A DNA stretch of 64,000 nucleotides from Rathayibacter sp. VKM Ac-2879 (lineage in GTDB: Bacteria; Actinomycetota; Actinomycetes; Actinomycetales; Microbacteriaceae): positions 248,001-312,000 of the forward strand of contig NZ_JADKSO010000003.1 of the NCBI RefSeq assembly GCF_015351245.1, in the 5' to 3' direction. The position numbers were made by a program, and so were the translations under genes. This document shows positions 1-8,174 of the stretch, piece by piece (position 1 is the stretch's first letter; each line of letters begins with the position of its first letter). The notes under the pieces are model-generated. The model saw nothing but the letters and a program-made list of their open reading frames with translations. It made no database searches and was not told the DNA's origin.

Positions 1-2
1 TC

Positions 3-203
3 CCGGCTCGGTTCGCGAGCACACACGATGTCGTGATGAACACCATCGGCGCGGCGATCGGAGCCGGTCTCGGCGCCAGCCTGCGCGCCTGGCTCCTGGG
101 ACGCGAACGCCGGAGGGCTCTGGAGGAGGATCTGGCATACGCACACATCCCGCTCCACGGCGCCTCCGGCGTCCCGATCGATCAGCAGCGCGCTGGCGGC
201 TGA
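3..203 (+). CDS. VanZ-like membrane protein, C-terminal end (partial)
   Basis: The open frame runs in from the left edge and stops at TGA 201-203. The visible 66 residues contain the motif HDVVMNTIGAAIGAGLGA followed by a short basic, hydrophilic tail. A D-x-x-x-N-x-x-G-x-x-x-G segment at the last membrane helix is typical of VanZ-family proteins, small integral membrane proteins linked to teicoplanin resistance or the cell envelope. The gene ends 11 bp before the convergent ugd gene, with no obvious hairpin between them. The family call rests only on this tail, so it is moderate; the start and the rest of the gene lie outside the window. Confidence 0.5.
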   Translation, partial: PARFASTHDVVMNTIGAAIGAGLGASLRAWLLGRERRRALEEDLAYAHIPLHGASGVPIDQQRAGG

Positions 204-213
204 TCGGAGTACA

Positions 214-1518
214 TCAGCGGCCGAGACCGCGGTAGTCCCACCCCGCCTCGCGCCACGCGGCGGGGTCGAGGCAGTTGCGTCCATCCACGATGAAGGCGTT
301 GCCCACCAGCGCGGCCGTCGCGGCGGGGTCGAGGGCGCGGAACTGCTTCCACTCGGTGACGACGACGACCGCGTCGGCACCGCGAAGCGCCTCCTCGACG
401 TCGGCGGTGTACGAGATGTCGGGGTAGCGACGCTGCGCGTTCGCGATCGCCTCCGGGTCGGTGGCACGCACGGTCGCGCCCAGGTCGTGGAAGCGGGCTG
501 CGACGTCGAGCGACGGCGAGTCACGGATGTCGTCCGACTCAGGCTTGAAGGCGAGGCCGAGCACGGCGATGGTCTTGCCGTCGACCGAGCCGCCGAGGCC
601 CTCGGTGACAATGTCGACCACACGCTGACGGCGACGGAGGTTGATCGCGTCGACCTCCTTGAGGAATGCGACCGAGCCGCCCACGCCGAGCTCTTCGGCC
701 CGCGCCGAGAACGCGCGGATGTCCTTGGGGAGGCAACCGCCGCCGAAGCCGATGCCAGCATTCAGGAAGCGGCGACCGATGCGCGCGTCGTATCCGATCG
801 CATCGGCGAGCTGGGTGACGTCGGCTCCCGTGACCTCGGCGATCTCAGCGATCGCGTTGATGAACGAGATCTTGGTGGCGAGGAACGCATTGGCCGACAC
901 CTTGACGAGCTCGGCGGTTGCGTAGTCGGTCACGACGAGCGGGGTGTCGGCGGCGAGGGCGGTCGCGTAGACCTCGTCGAGAGCGGCACGCGCCGCCTCG
1001 CCTGCAGCACCGGCAGGAACGCCGTAGACGAGGCGGTCGGGGCTGATCGTGTCCTTCACCGCGAAGCCCTCACGGAGGAACTCCGGGTTCCAGGCGAGCG
1101 TCGCGCCGGTCGTGGCGACCCGCTCGGCGAGGCGCGCGGCCGTCCCGACCGGCACCGTCGACTTGCCGACGACGAGCGAGCCGGAGTCGAGGTAGGGAAG
1201 CAGTCCCTCCACGGCCGCGTCGACGAAACGCATGTCGGCCGCATTCTCACCCTGCTTCTGGGGGGTGCCGACCGCGACGAAGTGCACGGAGGCTCCCGCC
1301 GCCTCGGCCATGTCGGTCGAGAACCGCAGGCGGCCCGACGCCACACCGGAGGAGAGCAGCTCGGGCAGACCTGGCTCGAAGAAAGGCGCCGTACCGGCCG
1401 ACAGAGCGTCGATCTTCGCCTGGTCCACGTCGATGCCGATCACCTCGTGACCGAGTTCGACCATCGCGGCCGCGTGAACGGCTCCGAGGTAACCGCAACC
1501 AATAACAGAGAGCTTCAC
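214..1518 (-). CDS. ugd: UDP-glucose 6-dehydrogenase
   Basis: This 434-residue protein oxidises UDP-glucose to UDP-glucuronate with two NAD+, supplying a precursor for exopolysaccharide. The N-terminal Rossmann motif is GCGYLGAVHAAAMVELG (residues 8-24) with the acidic IDVD at 29-32. The substrate loop NPEFLREG is at 144-151. The catalytic cysteine is Cys262 in GFGGGCLPKD, followed by the C-terminal UDP-binding half. Length is normal for the UGD/GMD dehydrogenase family. It is the last gene of the minus-strand polysaccharide operon, 136 bp downstream of the phosphatase gene. The start is GTG at 1518 with AGGAGAACCCCT as ribosome-binding site. That site and start are triplicated just upstream (separate entry), which suggests translational control. 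Confidence 0.93.
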   Translation of the reverse strand: MKLSVIGCGYLGAVHAAAMVELGHEVIGIDVDQAKIDALSAGTAPFFEPGLPELLSSGVASGRLRFSTDMAEAAGASVHFVAVGTPQKQGENAADMRFVDAAVEGLLPYLDSGSLVVGKSTVPVGTAARLAERVATTGATLAWNPEFLREGFAVKDTISPDRLVYGVPAGAAGEAARAALDEVYATALAADTPLVVTDYATAELVKVSANAFLATKISFINAIAEIAEVTGADVTQLADAIGYDARIGRRFLNAGIGFGGGCLPKDIRAFSARAEELGVGGSVAFLKEVDAINLRRRQRVVDIVTEGLGGSVDGKTIAVLGLAFKPESDDIRDSPSLDVAARFHDLGATVRATDPEAIANAQRRYPDISYTADVEEALRGADAVVVVTEWKQFRALDPAATAALVGNAFIVDGRNCLDPAAWREAGWDYRGLGR

Positions 1519-1572
1519 AGGGGTTCTCCTAGCTTCACAGGGATTCTCCAGACTTCACAGCGGTTTTCCGAA
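1511..1572 (-). repeat. 20-bp tandem repeat triplicating the ugd ribosome-binding site and start codon
   Basis: On the minus strand two full units follow each other: GTGAAGTCTGGAGAATCCCT (1558 to 1539) and GTGAAGCTAGGAGAACCCCT (1538 to 1519). The true ugd start GTGAAGCTC begins at 1518, and a degenerate third ribosome-binding site (GGAAAACCGCT) lies at 1569-1559. Each GTG therefore has its own Shine-Dalgarno-like sequence. Reading from the upstream GTGs gives two 7-codon ORFs, MKSGESL and MKLGEPL. Each ends in a TGA that overlaps the next GTG as GTGA. The arrangement looks like slipped-strand duplication, and could make translation of ugd coupled and adjustable by copy number. The coupling is inferred. 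Confidence 0.85.
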
Positions 1573-1654
1573 TCAAGGGCGTCGTTGAGTCGCGTCAGGA
1601 AGGGAGGGAGAGGACGGGCGGAGGCGGCGGAGTCGTCGCGAGCACCGCTCGCGC

Positions 1655-2332
1655 CTATCGCCGCGCCAATGCTCTCAGATCTCGCGCCACGTTGCCGACA
1701 GCGGTCGCTATCTGCTCGGCGACGCGGGCGTGCGTGACCTCGCTCCGGCCGATCGGATCGTCGATGTCGTCGCCGGCGGCCTCGACAGGGGCACGGCCAC
1801 GGTGCGTCGCGGCAAGGCGGACGACGGCGCGGAGGCGAGCCGCCGGATCCTCGATGACAGGCAAAGGGACGTCAGCCACCACGAAGGGCAGCACGCGGGC
1901 GAACTCGAGGAGGGTGAAGCCCCGCAGCAGGACCGCAGGGAAGCGGCGGGCCGCGTCGACCAGATGATCGCGCGTCATCGTCAGCATGAGGTCGGCGCTC
2001 GACGCCACGGACTCCGTGAGCCGGGCGCTCGTGTGGTCCACCACCGCGTCGCCTCCGTGCTGCAGCGAGAGACGCGCCGAGATGGGGTCCATCGGATAGC
2101 CGTCGCGAGTCTCCACCCCCGCGCTGTGGAAGGCGAACAGCGGGCCGCCTTGCGGCGACGTCGCATCGTGCAGTGCTGCCCGAAAGAGCTGTTCGGCCAT
2201 CGGAGAACGGCAGACGTTGCCTGTGCACACGGACAGGACCGTGAAGACCGGCGACCCTGAAGAAGTGGGAGGCGCGGCGGGGTTCCATCCCCGACGCGAG
2301 CGGCGCGAGCCATCGTCACCCGGAAAGGTCAT
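1655..2332 (-). CDS. Low-molecular-weight protein tyrosine phosphatase (polysaccharide cluster)
   Basis: A 225-residue cytoplasmic phosphatase, expected to dephosphorylate the tyrosine autokinase encoded just upstream and so control polymer length or export. The P-loop CTGNVCRS spans residues 36-43 (C-x5-R, Cys36 nucleophile, Arg42), and a late EDPAAR segment is a plausible Asp-Pro general-acid loop. It is longer than classical LMW-PTPs (about 150 residues) because of a Ser/Pro/Arg-rich N-terminus and extra C-terminal residues. An ATG at 2332 was chosen because it lies 10 bp after the kinase stop codon; the open frame extends further upstream but only inside the kinase gene. The partner relationship follows from Wzb/Wzc-type systems. 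Confidence 0.85.
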   Translation of the reverse strand: MTFPGDDGSRRSRRGWNPAAPPTSSGSPVFTVLSVCTGNVCRSPMAEQLFRAALHDATSPQGGPLFAFHSAGVETRDGYPMDPISARLSLQHGGDAVVDHTSARLTESVASSADLMLTMTRDHLVDAARRFPAVLLRGFTLLEFARVLPFVVADVPLPVIEDPAARLRAVVRLAATHRGRAPVEAAGDDIDDPIGRSEVTHARVAEQIATAVGNVARDLRALARR

Positions 2333-2342
2333 CGGGACCCGT

Positions 2343-3878
2343 TCACGCCGTGGTGGACGCAGGCGCGGCCGCGGCCTCCGGGCGGGCTCCGGACCGCTCG
2401 GACCCGTAGTAGCTCGTGTAGTAGTAGCCGTATCCTCGGCCGACCTGACCACGCGGAGGCACGCGGTTGAGGATCACGCCCAAGGTGTGCCCGCTGACAC
2501 GCTCGAGGTTCTGGATCGCCTTGCCGAGCTCGTCCGTGGTCGTCTTTCCGGCTGAGATCACTACGAGCGCCCCGTCGGTACGAGCGGTGAGGATCGCACC
2601 GTCGGTGACAGGCAGGAGCGGAGGTGCATCCACGATCACGATGGCCTCGCGGGCGATCTCGTGCAGCAGGATGTCCATTCCGTTGGACCCCAGGAGCTCG
2701 CTCGGGTTCGGTGGGATGGAGCCAGCACCGAGGATCCACAGGTTGCCCGACGGGCCCCAGGGCTGGAGGACGTCTTGCAGCTCGGCCTTGCCAATCAGGA
2801 GGTCGGTGAGGCCGACTCCGGGAACGAGGCCGAACGACTTCGCAACGGTGGGCTTGCGGAGGTCGCCATCGACGACGACGGTGCGCTGTCCGGAGGCGGC
2901 GAGCGTGACGGCGAGGTTGGCGGTCACGGTCGACTTGCCATCGGACGGGAGCGGGCTCGTCACGACGATGATGCGCGGCGGGCTGTCGACGTTCATGAAC
3001 TGCAGATTGGTGCGCAGCTCGCGCAACGACTCCGCGAGGGCGTGCTTGCCGTCGGACTTGACGTAGTCGGTCGTGTCGGCCTCGGGGACAATGCGGTTGG
3101 TGTCACTCAGGCGCTTGTCGATGGGCAGGGTTCCCACCACGGGGAGGTCGAAGAGCCGCTCCACCATCTCGGCGGTGCGGATACGACGGTCGAGGGTATT
3201 GCGCACGAACGCGTAAATCAGGCCCAGCACGAGGCCCATGAGGGCACCGACCGCGAGCACGAGGCGGAGATTGGGGAAAGCGGGAGCGCTCGGCAGTGCT
3301 GCCGCCTGCACGACGGCGAGCTTGATGGAGTCGCCGACTCCCGTGTCCTGGTTGACCTGCTGGACGCGCGTGGCGATGGCCGACACCCAGGCATCGGCGA
3401 GTTTCTTGGCGCCGTCCGGAGTCGACGCGCTCGCCGTCACCTTGAGGACCGGGGCCGCCGTGTCCGGCGTCACCGTGATTGCCGCGATGAGCGACTCGGG
3501 GCTCACATCGAGTCCGAGGTTTTGGATCGCGATCTCGGCCACGGCGCGGGAACTGGCGATCGGCACGTAAGTCGCGAGGCTCGATTTGGCGACCGAATCG
3601 GCGATTTGCCGCGTGTAGATCGCCTGGTCGTCGTTGCTGTTCCCGGCTGTCGAGACCGAGACGATCCCCTGCGAGTCGGCGACATAGCGCGGCTTCTGGG
3701 TCAGCGACCAGCCGAAGGCGAGAATCGTGCCCAGGAGGATAGTCGCGACGATCGCGAGCCAGTGATCGCGGAGAAGCCGGAGGACGTCTCGAAGTTCCAC
3801 AGTGTCAAGTTCCTTCACTGGTTCGGATCGTACGGCGGGCGCCGGAGACGACAAGCTCTGGCATTGTTGCACAGGCAT
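2343..3878 (-). CDS. Polysaccharide co-polymerase with tyrosine autokinase domain (Wzc/CpsCD type)
   Basis: A 511-residue fusion of a Wzz-like chain-length domain and a bacterial tyrosine kinase. The first membrane helix is near residues 40-60 and the second near 205-225, with the extracytoplasmic loop between them. The kinase half has a Walker A-like SPLPSDGKST, a Walker A' VVVDGDLRKP and a Walker B VIVDAPPLLP. Near the C-terminus a tyrosine cluster (YGYYYTSYYG) is the expected autophosphorylation tail. It would regulate the length and export of the polymer whose first sugar is loaded by the transferase of this operon. The start is uncertain: ATG 3878 is given, but GTG 3818 would begin the conserved part directly. 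It lies 24 bp after the HprK/PqqD gene. Confidence 0.9.
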   Translation of the reverse strand: MPVQQCQSLSSPAPAVRSEPVKELDTVELRDVLRLLRDHWLAIVATILLGTILAFGWSLTQKPRYVADSQGIVSVSTAGNSNDDQAIYTRQIADSVAKSSLATYVPIASSRAVAEIAIQNLGLDVSPESLIAAITVTPDTAAPVLKVTASASTPDGAKKLADAWVSAIATRVQQVNQDTGVGDSIKLAVVQAAALPSAPAFPNLRLVLAVGALMGLVLGLIYAFVRNTLDRRIRTAEMVERLFDLPVVGTLPIDKRLSDTNRIVPEADTTDYVKSDGKHALAESLRELRTNLQFMNVDSPPRIIVVTSPLPSDGKSTVTANLAVTLAASGQRTVVVDGDLRKPTVAKSFGLVPGVGLTDLLIGKAELQDVLQPWGPSGNLWILGAGSIPPNPSELLGSNGMDILLHEIAREAIVIVDAPPLLPVTDGAILTARTDGALVVISAGKTTTDELGKAIQNLERVSGHTLGVILNRVPPRGQVGRGYGYYYTSYYGSERSGARPEAAAAPASTTA

Positions 3879-3902
3879 GTTCCCGCGTTGTTTCGCGGCG
3901 CA

Positions 3903-5087
3903 TCATGCGTGCCACCCCTTCGGGGCAGGTGTGGTCGACGTGATTCTCGAGAGGACTCCGAGCTCGTCGAGCTCGTCGAGCGCGTCCCCGACGACCGCGT
4001 CGGCATCCACACCCGCAGGAGGCGCACCGACCTCGGCGAGGAGCGCCTGCGTGAGCTCTGCGCGCGCGATTCCCTCACCCGAGAGCCGCCAGATCGAGGG
4101 ACCGATCCCTGAGAGGCGGACGAGCCGATTCTCGAGGAACAGGAGGATTTCGCCCCCCGGCATGAGCAGGGCGTCGTCAGTCGGAGAGCGGACGATCAGG
4201 CCGTCGGGCACGTCGGCCCGGGCCCCGGTCGGCAGCGGCTCGACCGCCTCCCACAGGGCGGGAGCAGCCTCTTGTGGGGCGGCGAACGCCTTCTCGACCA
4301 GATCGAGGACCGCCTTCGCCTCGGAGTAGACCAGGCGCCGCACGCCGCCGAGCGCGATCAGACGTTCCACCAGATCGGTGATGGGTCGTGGTCGCGCCGA
4401 GAGGTAGGAGGTCTGTGGCACGAGGTCCTCGACGGCGGCGATGGGGTCGACCGGCTCGAAGCGCGGCGTCTCCACTCCTTCACGGCGCTCGAGGAGGATC
4501 ACCCCCGCGAGGACGAGGGGCGCCTCCGGAAGCGGTCTCAACGAGAGCGACGCCGGGGCGAGTTGCGCCTTGGGTGCCGTTCCGGTGAGCGGCTTCACCG
4601 AGAGGGGCTTGGGGTAGGGCAGCACGCGGCCGTCGGGCAGCACGGCCACCGTCTCGTCGGTGACGTAGCCGAAGCGGGTACCGAGGGCCCGCGAGATGGT
4701 GGTCTTGCCGGTGCCGGAGGCGGCGACGAAGGCCAGAACGCGGCCATCGTCGTCGGCGATCCCGCACGCGTGCAGCATCAGGAGTTCGCTGCGCCGCACT
4801 CCGATCGCCTCGACCGTGAGGGTCGAGGTGAGGGTCTCCTCGAGCTGCTGGACCGAGGAGCTGGTGATGCGTGTCCCCTGCGAGACCGGGGTGGGCTGGC
4901 GCTCCCCCACCTCCACGACCACCTCCCGCGAGCCCTCGGTCGGCTCGATGCGACACGACTCCCAGCTGGTCATGATCCGCGCCGCGTCATCCTCGGTGAC
5001 GCCGCTACCGAACACCACACGGAACGGCACCTCGAGCACGGCGACGGACATCGCGAGCAGGGCGACGGGAGCCCCGCTGCCGGTCAA
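3903..5087 (-). CDS. HprK-like P-loop kinase fused to a C-terminal PqqD-like domain
   Basis: About 394 residues. The middle carries an HPr kinase/phosphorylase-like core: LHACGI, then the P-loop AASGTGKTT and, about 20 residues later, GYVTDETVAV, matching the HprK layout of P-loop plus acidic DE motif. The last 100 residues (GLIVRSPTDDALLM, then RLVRLSGIGPSIWRL) resemble PqqD, a small winged-helix peptide-recognition domain. HprK-like and PqqD-like proteins are known as separate neighbours in some polysaccharide clusters (the 'HPr-rel-A' system); here they appear as one chain. The start chosen is TTG 5087: GAGGGGG precedes it and the upstream stop overlaps it as TTGA. ATG 5051 is the alternative. 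The substrate is unknown. Confidence 0.75.
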   Translation of the reverse strand: MTGSGAPVALLAMSVAVLEVPFRVVFGSGVTEDDAARIMTSWESCRIEPTEGSREVVVEVGERQPTPVSQGTRITSSSVQQLEETLTSTLTVEAIGVRRSELLMLHACGIADDDGRVLAFVAASGTGKTTISRALGTRFGYVTDETVAVLPDGRVLPYPKPLSVKPLTGTAPKAQLAPASLSLRPLPEAPLVLAGVILLERREGVETPRFEPVDPIAAVEDLVPQTSYLSARPRPITDLVERLIALGGVRRLVYSEAKAVLDLVEKAFAAPQEAAPALWEAVEPLPTGARADVPDGLIVRSPTDDALLMPGGEILLFLENRLVRLSGIGPSIWRLSGEGIARAELTQALLAEVGAPPAGVDADAVVGDALDELDELGVLSRITSTTPAPKGWHA

Positions 5088-6568
5088 TAGGCCCCCTCGC
5101 GCGCGAGGACGGCGCGCGCGGTCTTGAAGAGGATGACGATGTCTCCCGTCATCGACCAGTTCTCGACGTAGTAGAGGTCGAGTCGGACGGTGTCCTCCCA
5201 CGAGAGGTTGGAGCGCCCGCTGACCTGCCACAGACCGGTGATCCCCGGCTTCATGAGGAAGCGGCGGTGCACGTGCTCCTCGTACTGCTCGACCTCGCGC
5301 GCGAGGGGCGGCCTCGGTCCGATCAGCGACATGTCGCCCCGGAAGACGTTGAGGAACTGGGGCAGCTCGTCCAGGCTGAAGCGGCGCAGCACGGCACCGA
5401 CCCGAGTGACGCGCGGGTCCTTCGCCATCTTGAAGAGGATCGAGTTGCCCTCGGCCCGCTGCTGCGTCGCGAGAGCCTCGAGTCGTGCCTCCGCGTCGAC
5501 CACCATCGAGCGGAACTTGAGCATCTCGAAGGTCGCTCCGTTGAGGCCGATGCGCTCCTGCCGGAACAGGACGGGCCCCGGGCTCGTCGTCTTGACCAGG
5601 ACGGCGACCACGATGAGGACGGGGGCGCTGAGGATGATGAGCATCGTCGAGGCGGCGATGTCGAACAGGCGCTTCGCGAAGCGCTGCCGTCCGTCGAAAC
5701 GCGGCGTCTCGACATGGATGAGCGGAAGACCCGCGACCGGACGCGTGTGAATGCGCGGCCCGCCGATGTCGGTGAGGCTCGGCGCCACGACGAGATGCTC
5801 CCGGCCGGGCTCGAGGGTCCAGCTCAGCTCTCGGATGCGCTGCGGAGCGAGCTCGTCGGAGCTGGTGACGACGACCGTGTCGGCATCGGTGGCGTCCATG
5901 ATGGCGCGCACACCGTCGATGCCGGAGAAGCCGTGGACGGCGAGGCCCACGAGCTCCGGCTCGCCGCGCAACGCCTCCGCACCGCCGACCGAGGTCGAGA
6001 CGGCGCCGACGAGCTTGTAGCCGGCCTCGGAGCCGCGACGCAGCTCTCGCGCCGTGTGCAGCACGCTCGCCTGCGAGCCCAGGAGGACGACGTGGCTCGA
6101 GAAGCGACCCGCGCGACGCTCGCGCGTCAGCCAGGAGCGCCAGAGCAGCCTCCCGGCGCAGATGAGCACGATGCCGGCCGGGAACGCGGTGATGATGTAG
6201 CCGCGTGCGAGGAGGATCTGCAACAGATACGCGATGATCGCGACGATGCCGAAGAGCCAGATGGAGGCGTCGACGATGCGGCGGTACTCGACGTACCCCG
6301 TGCCGACGATGCGGCGGTCACGGGTGTCGAAGACCTGGAGCGCGAGCATCCACGCGATCGACAGCACGACGGACACCCACGTGTAGTTGACCGCGATGTC
6401 GACGGGGTTGTTGAAGCCCACGTCGGAGTTGAGGTCCAGGTCGAACCAGAACAATTGGGTCCCGAAGACGGACACGAGGATCGCGACGACGTCGGTCGCC
6501 AGGAGACGGCGACGGTAGTCCTGCTCCCACGAAGGCCGACGCTTGGGAGCGGATGCCTGCGTGGCCAT
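5084..6568 (-). CDS. Polyprenyl-phosphate sugar-1-phosphate transferase (initiating glycosyltransferase)
   Basis: A 494-residue WbaP/CpsE-type membrane protein that would transfer a sugar-1-phosphate to undecaprenyl phosphate and start the repeat unit. The N-terminal half has several hydrophobic helices and a CoA-binding-like domain. Near residue 300, RLFDIAASTMLIILSAPVLI forms the last membrane helix. The catalytic C-terminal domain follows with PGPVLFRQERIG, FEMLKFRSM, DELPQFLNVFRGDMSLIGPR and KPGITGLWQVSGRS, all signatures of the family. The start is ATG 6568 with GGGGGGATCC before it; an in-frame ATG at 6628 lacks such a site. It is the first gene of the operon, and its promoter should lie in 6569-6692, where I see no convincing -10/-35 pair. 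Confidence 0.93.
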   Translation of the reverse strand: MATQASAPKRRPSWEQDYRRRLLATDVVAILVSVFGTQLFWFDLDLNSDVGFNNPVDIAVNYTWVSVVLSIAWMLALQVFDTRDRRIVGTGYVEYRRIVDASIWLFGIVAIIAYLLQILLARGYIITAFPAGIVLICAGRLLWRSWLTRERRAGRFSSHVVLLGSQASVLHTARELRRGSEAGYKLVGAVSTSVGGAEALRGEPELVGLAVHGFSGIDGVRAIMDATDADTVVVTSSDELAPQRIRELSWTLEPGREHLVVAPSLTDIGGPRIHTRPVAGLPLIHVETPRFDGRQRFAKRLFDIAASTMLIILSAPVLIVVAVLVKTTSPGPVLFRQERIGLNGATFEMLKFRSMVVDAEARLEALATQQRAEGNSILFKMAKDPRVTRVGAVLRRFSLDELPQFLNVFRGDMSLIGPRPPLAREVEQYEEHVHRRFLMKPGITGLWQVSGRSNLSWEDTVRLDLYYVENWSMTGDIVILFKTARAVLAREGAY

Positions 6569-6692
6569 GGATCCCCCCGACCTTTCCTGCTGTTCTGAAA
6601 GGCGTAGTTCCGTTTCCGGTGATGTCACGCCGCAAGGCTACCCACATCCGCGTTTCGCGGGAGTGTCGAAGAGGCGAGGCCTTCTCATGCGA

Positions 6693-7301
6693 CTACCCGC
6701 GGAGGCGTCCGCGGCTCTCCTGGAGGTAGCAGGCACCGCAGAGCGACTCGTACGTGACCGCCGCTCCGTCTATGGCGACCTGGTCGCCGTCGAACACGAA
6801 ACGGCCGTCGACGACGCGACCGTTGAAGATCGCTTTGCGCCCGCACCGGCAGATCGTCTTGAGCTCCTCGAGGCTGTGCGAGATCTCGAGCAGGCGCCTG
6901 CTGCCGGGAAAGGCCTCCGTGCGGAAGTCGGTACGGATGCCGTAGGCGAGCACGGGGACGTTCTCGAGGATCGCGATGCGCAGCAGGTCGTCGACGTGCG
7001 ACTCCGGCAGGAACTGTGCTTCGTCGACGAGCAGAGCACTGACGTCGCGCGCCGACTCGGCGAGGATCCGCGCCCGCGCCGCCGTGAAGACCGCGATCGG
7101 ATCGCCGTCCGGTTCGAACAGGATGTCGACGGGACGTGCCACACCCAGTCGCGAGACGATGAGGTCGTCTCCCTTGGTGTCGACGGCCGGCTTGGCCAAG
7201 AGCACACGGTGCCCGCGCTCCTCGTAGTTGTGCGCAGCCTGGAGCAGCGACGTGCTCTTGCCGCTGTTCATCGCTCCGTAGCGGAAGTACAGCTTGGCCA
7301 T
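6693..7301 (-). CDS. tdk: Thymidine kinase
   Basis: A 202-residue type II thymidine kinase that phosphorylates thymidine with ATP in the salvage pathway. The P-loop GAMNSGKST begins at residue 9, and the magnesium/catalytic motif DEAQF is in the middle. The zinc lasso is formed by the CRCG and CGACY cysteine pairs in the C-terminal third, and length matches the family. The start ATG 7301 has GGAGGAG six bases upstream. It lies between the polysaccharide operon and a LuxR-type regulator, all on the minus strand, with no sign of functional linkage. Confidence 0.95.
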   Translation of the reverse strand: MAKLYFRYGAMNSGKSTSLLQAAHNYEERGHRVLLAKPAVDTKGDDLIVSRLGVARPVDILFEPDGDPIAVFTAARARILAESARDVSALLVDEAQFLPESHVDDLLRIAILENVPVLAYGIRTDFRTEAFPGSRRLLEISHSLEELKTICRCGRKAIFNGRVVDGRFVFDGDQVAIDGAAVTYESLCGACYLQESRGRLRG

Positions 7302-7341
7302 CAGGTCTCCTCCGGAGTCGGCAGGCGGGGGCCGGAGCGGC

Positions 7342-8037
7342 TCACTCGAGGAATCCGTCCTCTTCGGCGCGCCGGATCAACTCGCCCCGCCGACCCGCTG
7401 GTCGGCCGAGGGCGAGGTACTTGCGTCGGATGCGACGCAGATAGGTCTTGGCCGTCTCGAACTGCACGCTCATTCGCTCGGCGACCTCGGGAGTGGAGGC
7501 TCCTGCGGCGTAGAGTCGCAACGCCTCGCGCTCGGAGGGGCTCAGCTTGGGCCGCGGGGGCGGGACGACGGCGAGAGGCGGAGGGCGCCACCCGCCCGGG
7601 TCGACGGGTCGCCCGGGAAGGATGCCGAGCACGGCCTCCGCCACGTCACGCGCGGTGGCGTCGCCGCCGAGGTGCGCTGCCGCCCCTGCCCGCAGCGAAC
7701 GCGCCCGGACCGCATCGTCGTCCGAGGAGAGCACGAGCACCCGCGCACCGGCGGCGCGACATGTGCGGAGTCTCCCCTCGATCGAGAGTGGCTCGTTCAG
7801 TTCGAAGTCCATCACCACGACCTGGGTGGGGAAGGACGGGCTCGTGACGAGCTCGAGCCACGATCCCGCGCTGACGACGACGTCGAGAGCGGGCGCATTG
7901 CGCGAGATCCATTCGACCGTGCGCGTGCGCACGCCCGCGTCGATGCGGAGCATTCCGAGGCGCACGGGACGCGGTGCATCGTCGGGGGCGACCCGGTGGG
8001 AGGAGCCGGGGGAAGGCTCACCGGGGCGGGTGACCAT
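7342..8037 (-). CDS. LuxR-type DNA-binding regulator with pseudo-receiver domain
   Basis: A 231-residue regulator. The N-terminal 130 residues resemble a response-regulator fold (VVVMDFELNEP, VLVLSSDDD, RAGAAAHLGGD), and the aspartate of VVMDFE could be the phosphorylation site. The acidic pocket expected at strand 1 is not evident (LGMLRIDAG), so phosphorylation is doubtful. The C-terminal helix-turn-helix is LSPSEREALRLYAAGASTPEVAERMSVQFETAKTYLRRI (NarL/LuxR type). ATG 8037 was chosen because TAGGA lies eight bases upstream, although the frame is open to 8154. No kinase gene lies beside it. Confidence 0.8.
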   Translation of the reverse strand: MVTRPGEPSPGSSHRVAPDDAPRPVRLGMLRIDAGVRTRTVEWISRNAPALDVVVSAGSWLELVTSPSFPTQVVVMDFELNEPLSIEGRLRTCRAAGARVLVLSSDDDAVRARSLRAGAAAHLGGDATARDVAEAVLGILPGRPVDPGGWRPPPLAVVPPPRPKLSPSEREALRLYAAGASTPEVAERMSVQFETAKTYLRRIRRKYLALGRPAGRRGELIRRAEEDGFLE

Positions 8038-8174
8038 GTCGACGATCCTACGCGGGCGCACGGCCGCCTCGAACCGGAGGCGCTCGCGGCCCGGACGGAA
8101 CGAGCCCAGTCTCGACCGGTCGGCGACGCGTCGGAGCGAGGCGTGTCGGACCATGATTCTCGGGCGGAGTCATC

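Noticed and set aside
2661-4112. 483-residue plus-strand open frame across the Wzc-type kinase gene
   Set aside because: Antisense shadow with low-complexity charged sequence; the minus-strand kinase has all its catalytic motifs.
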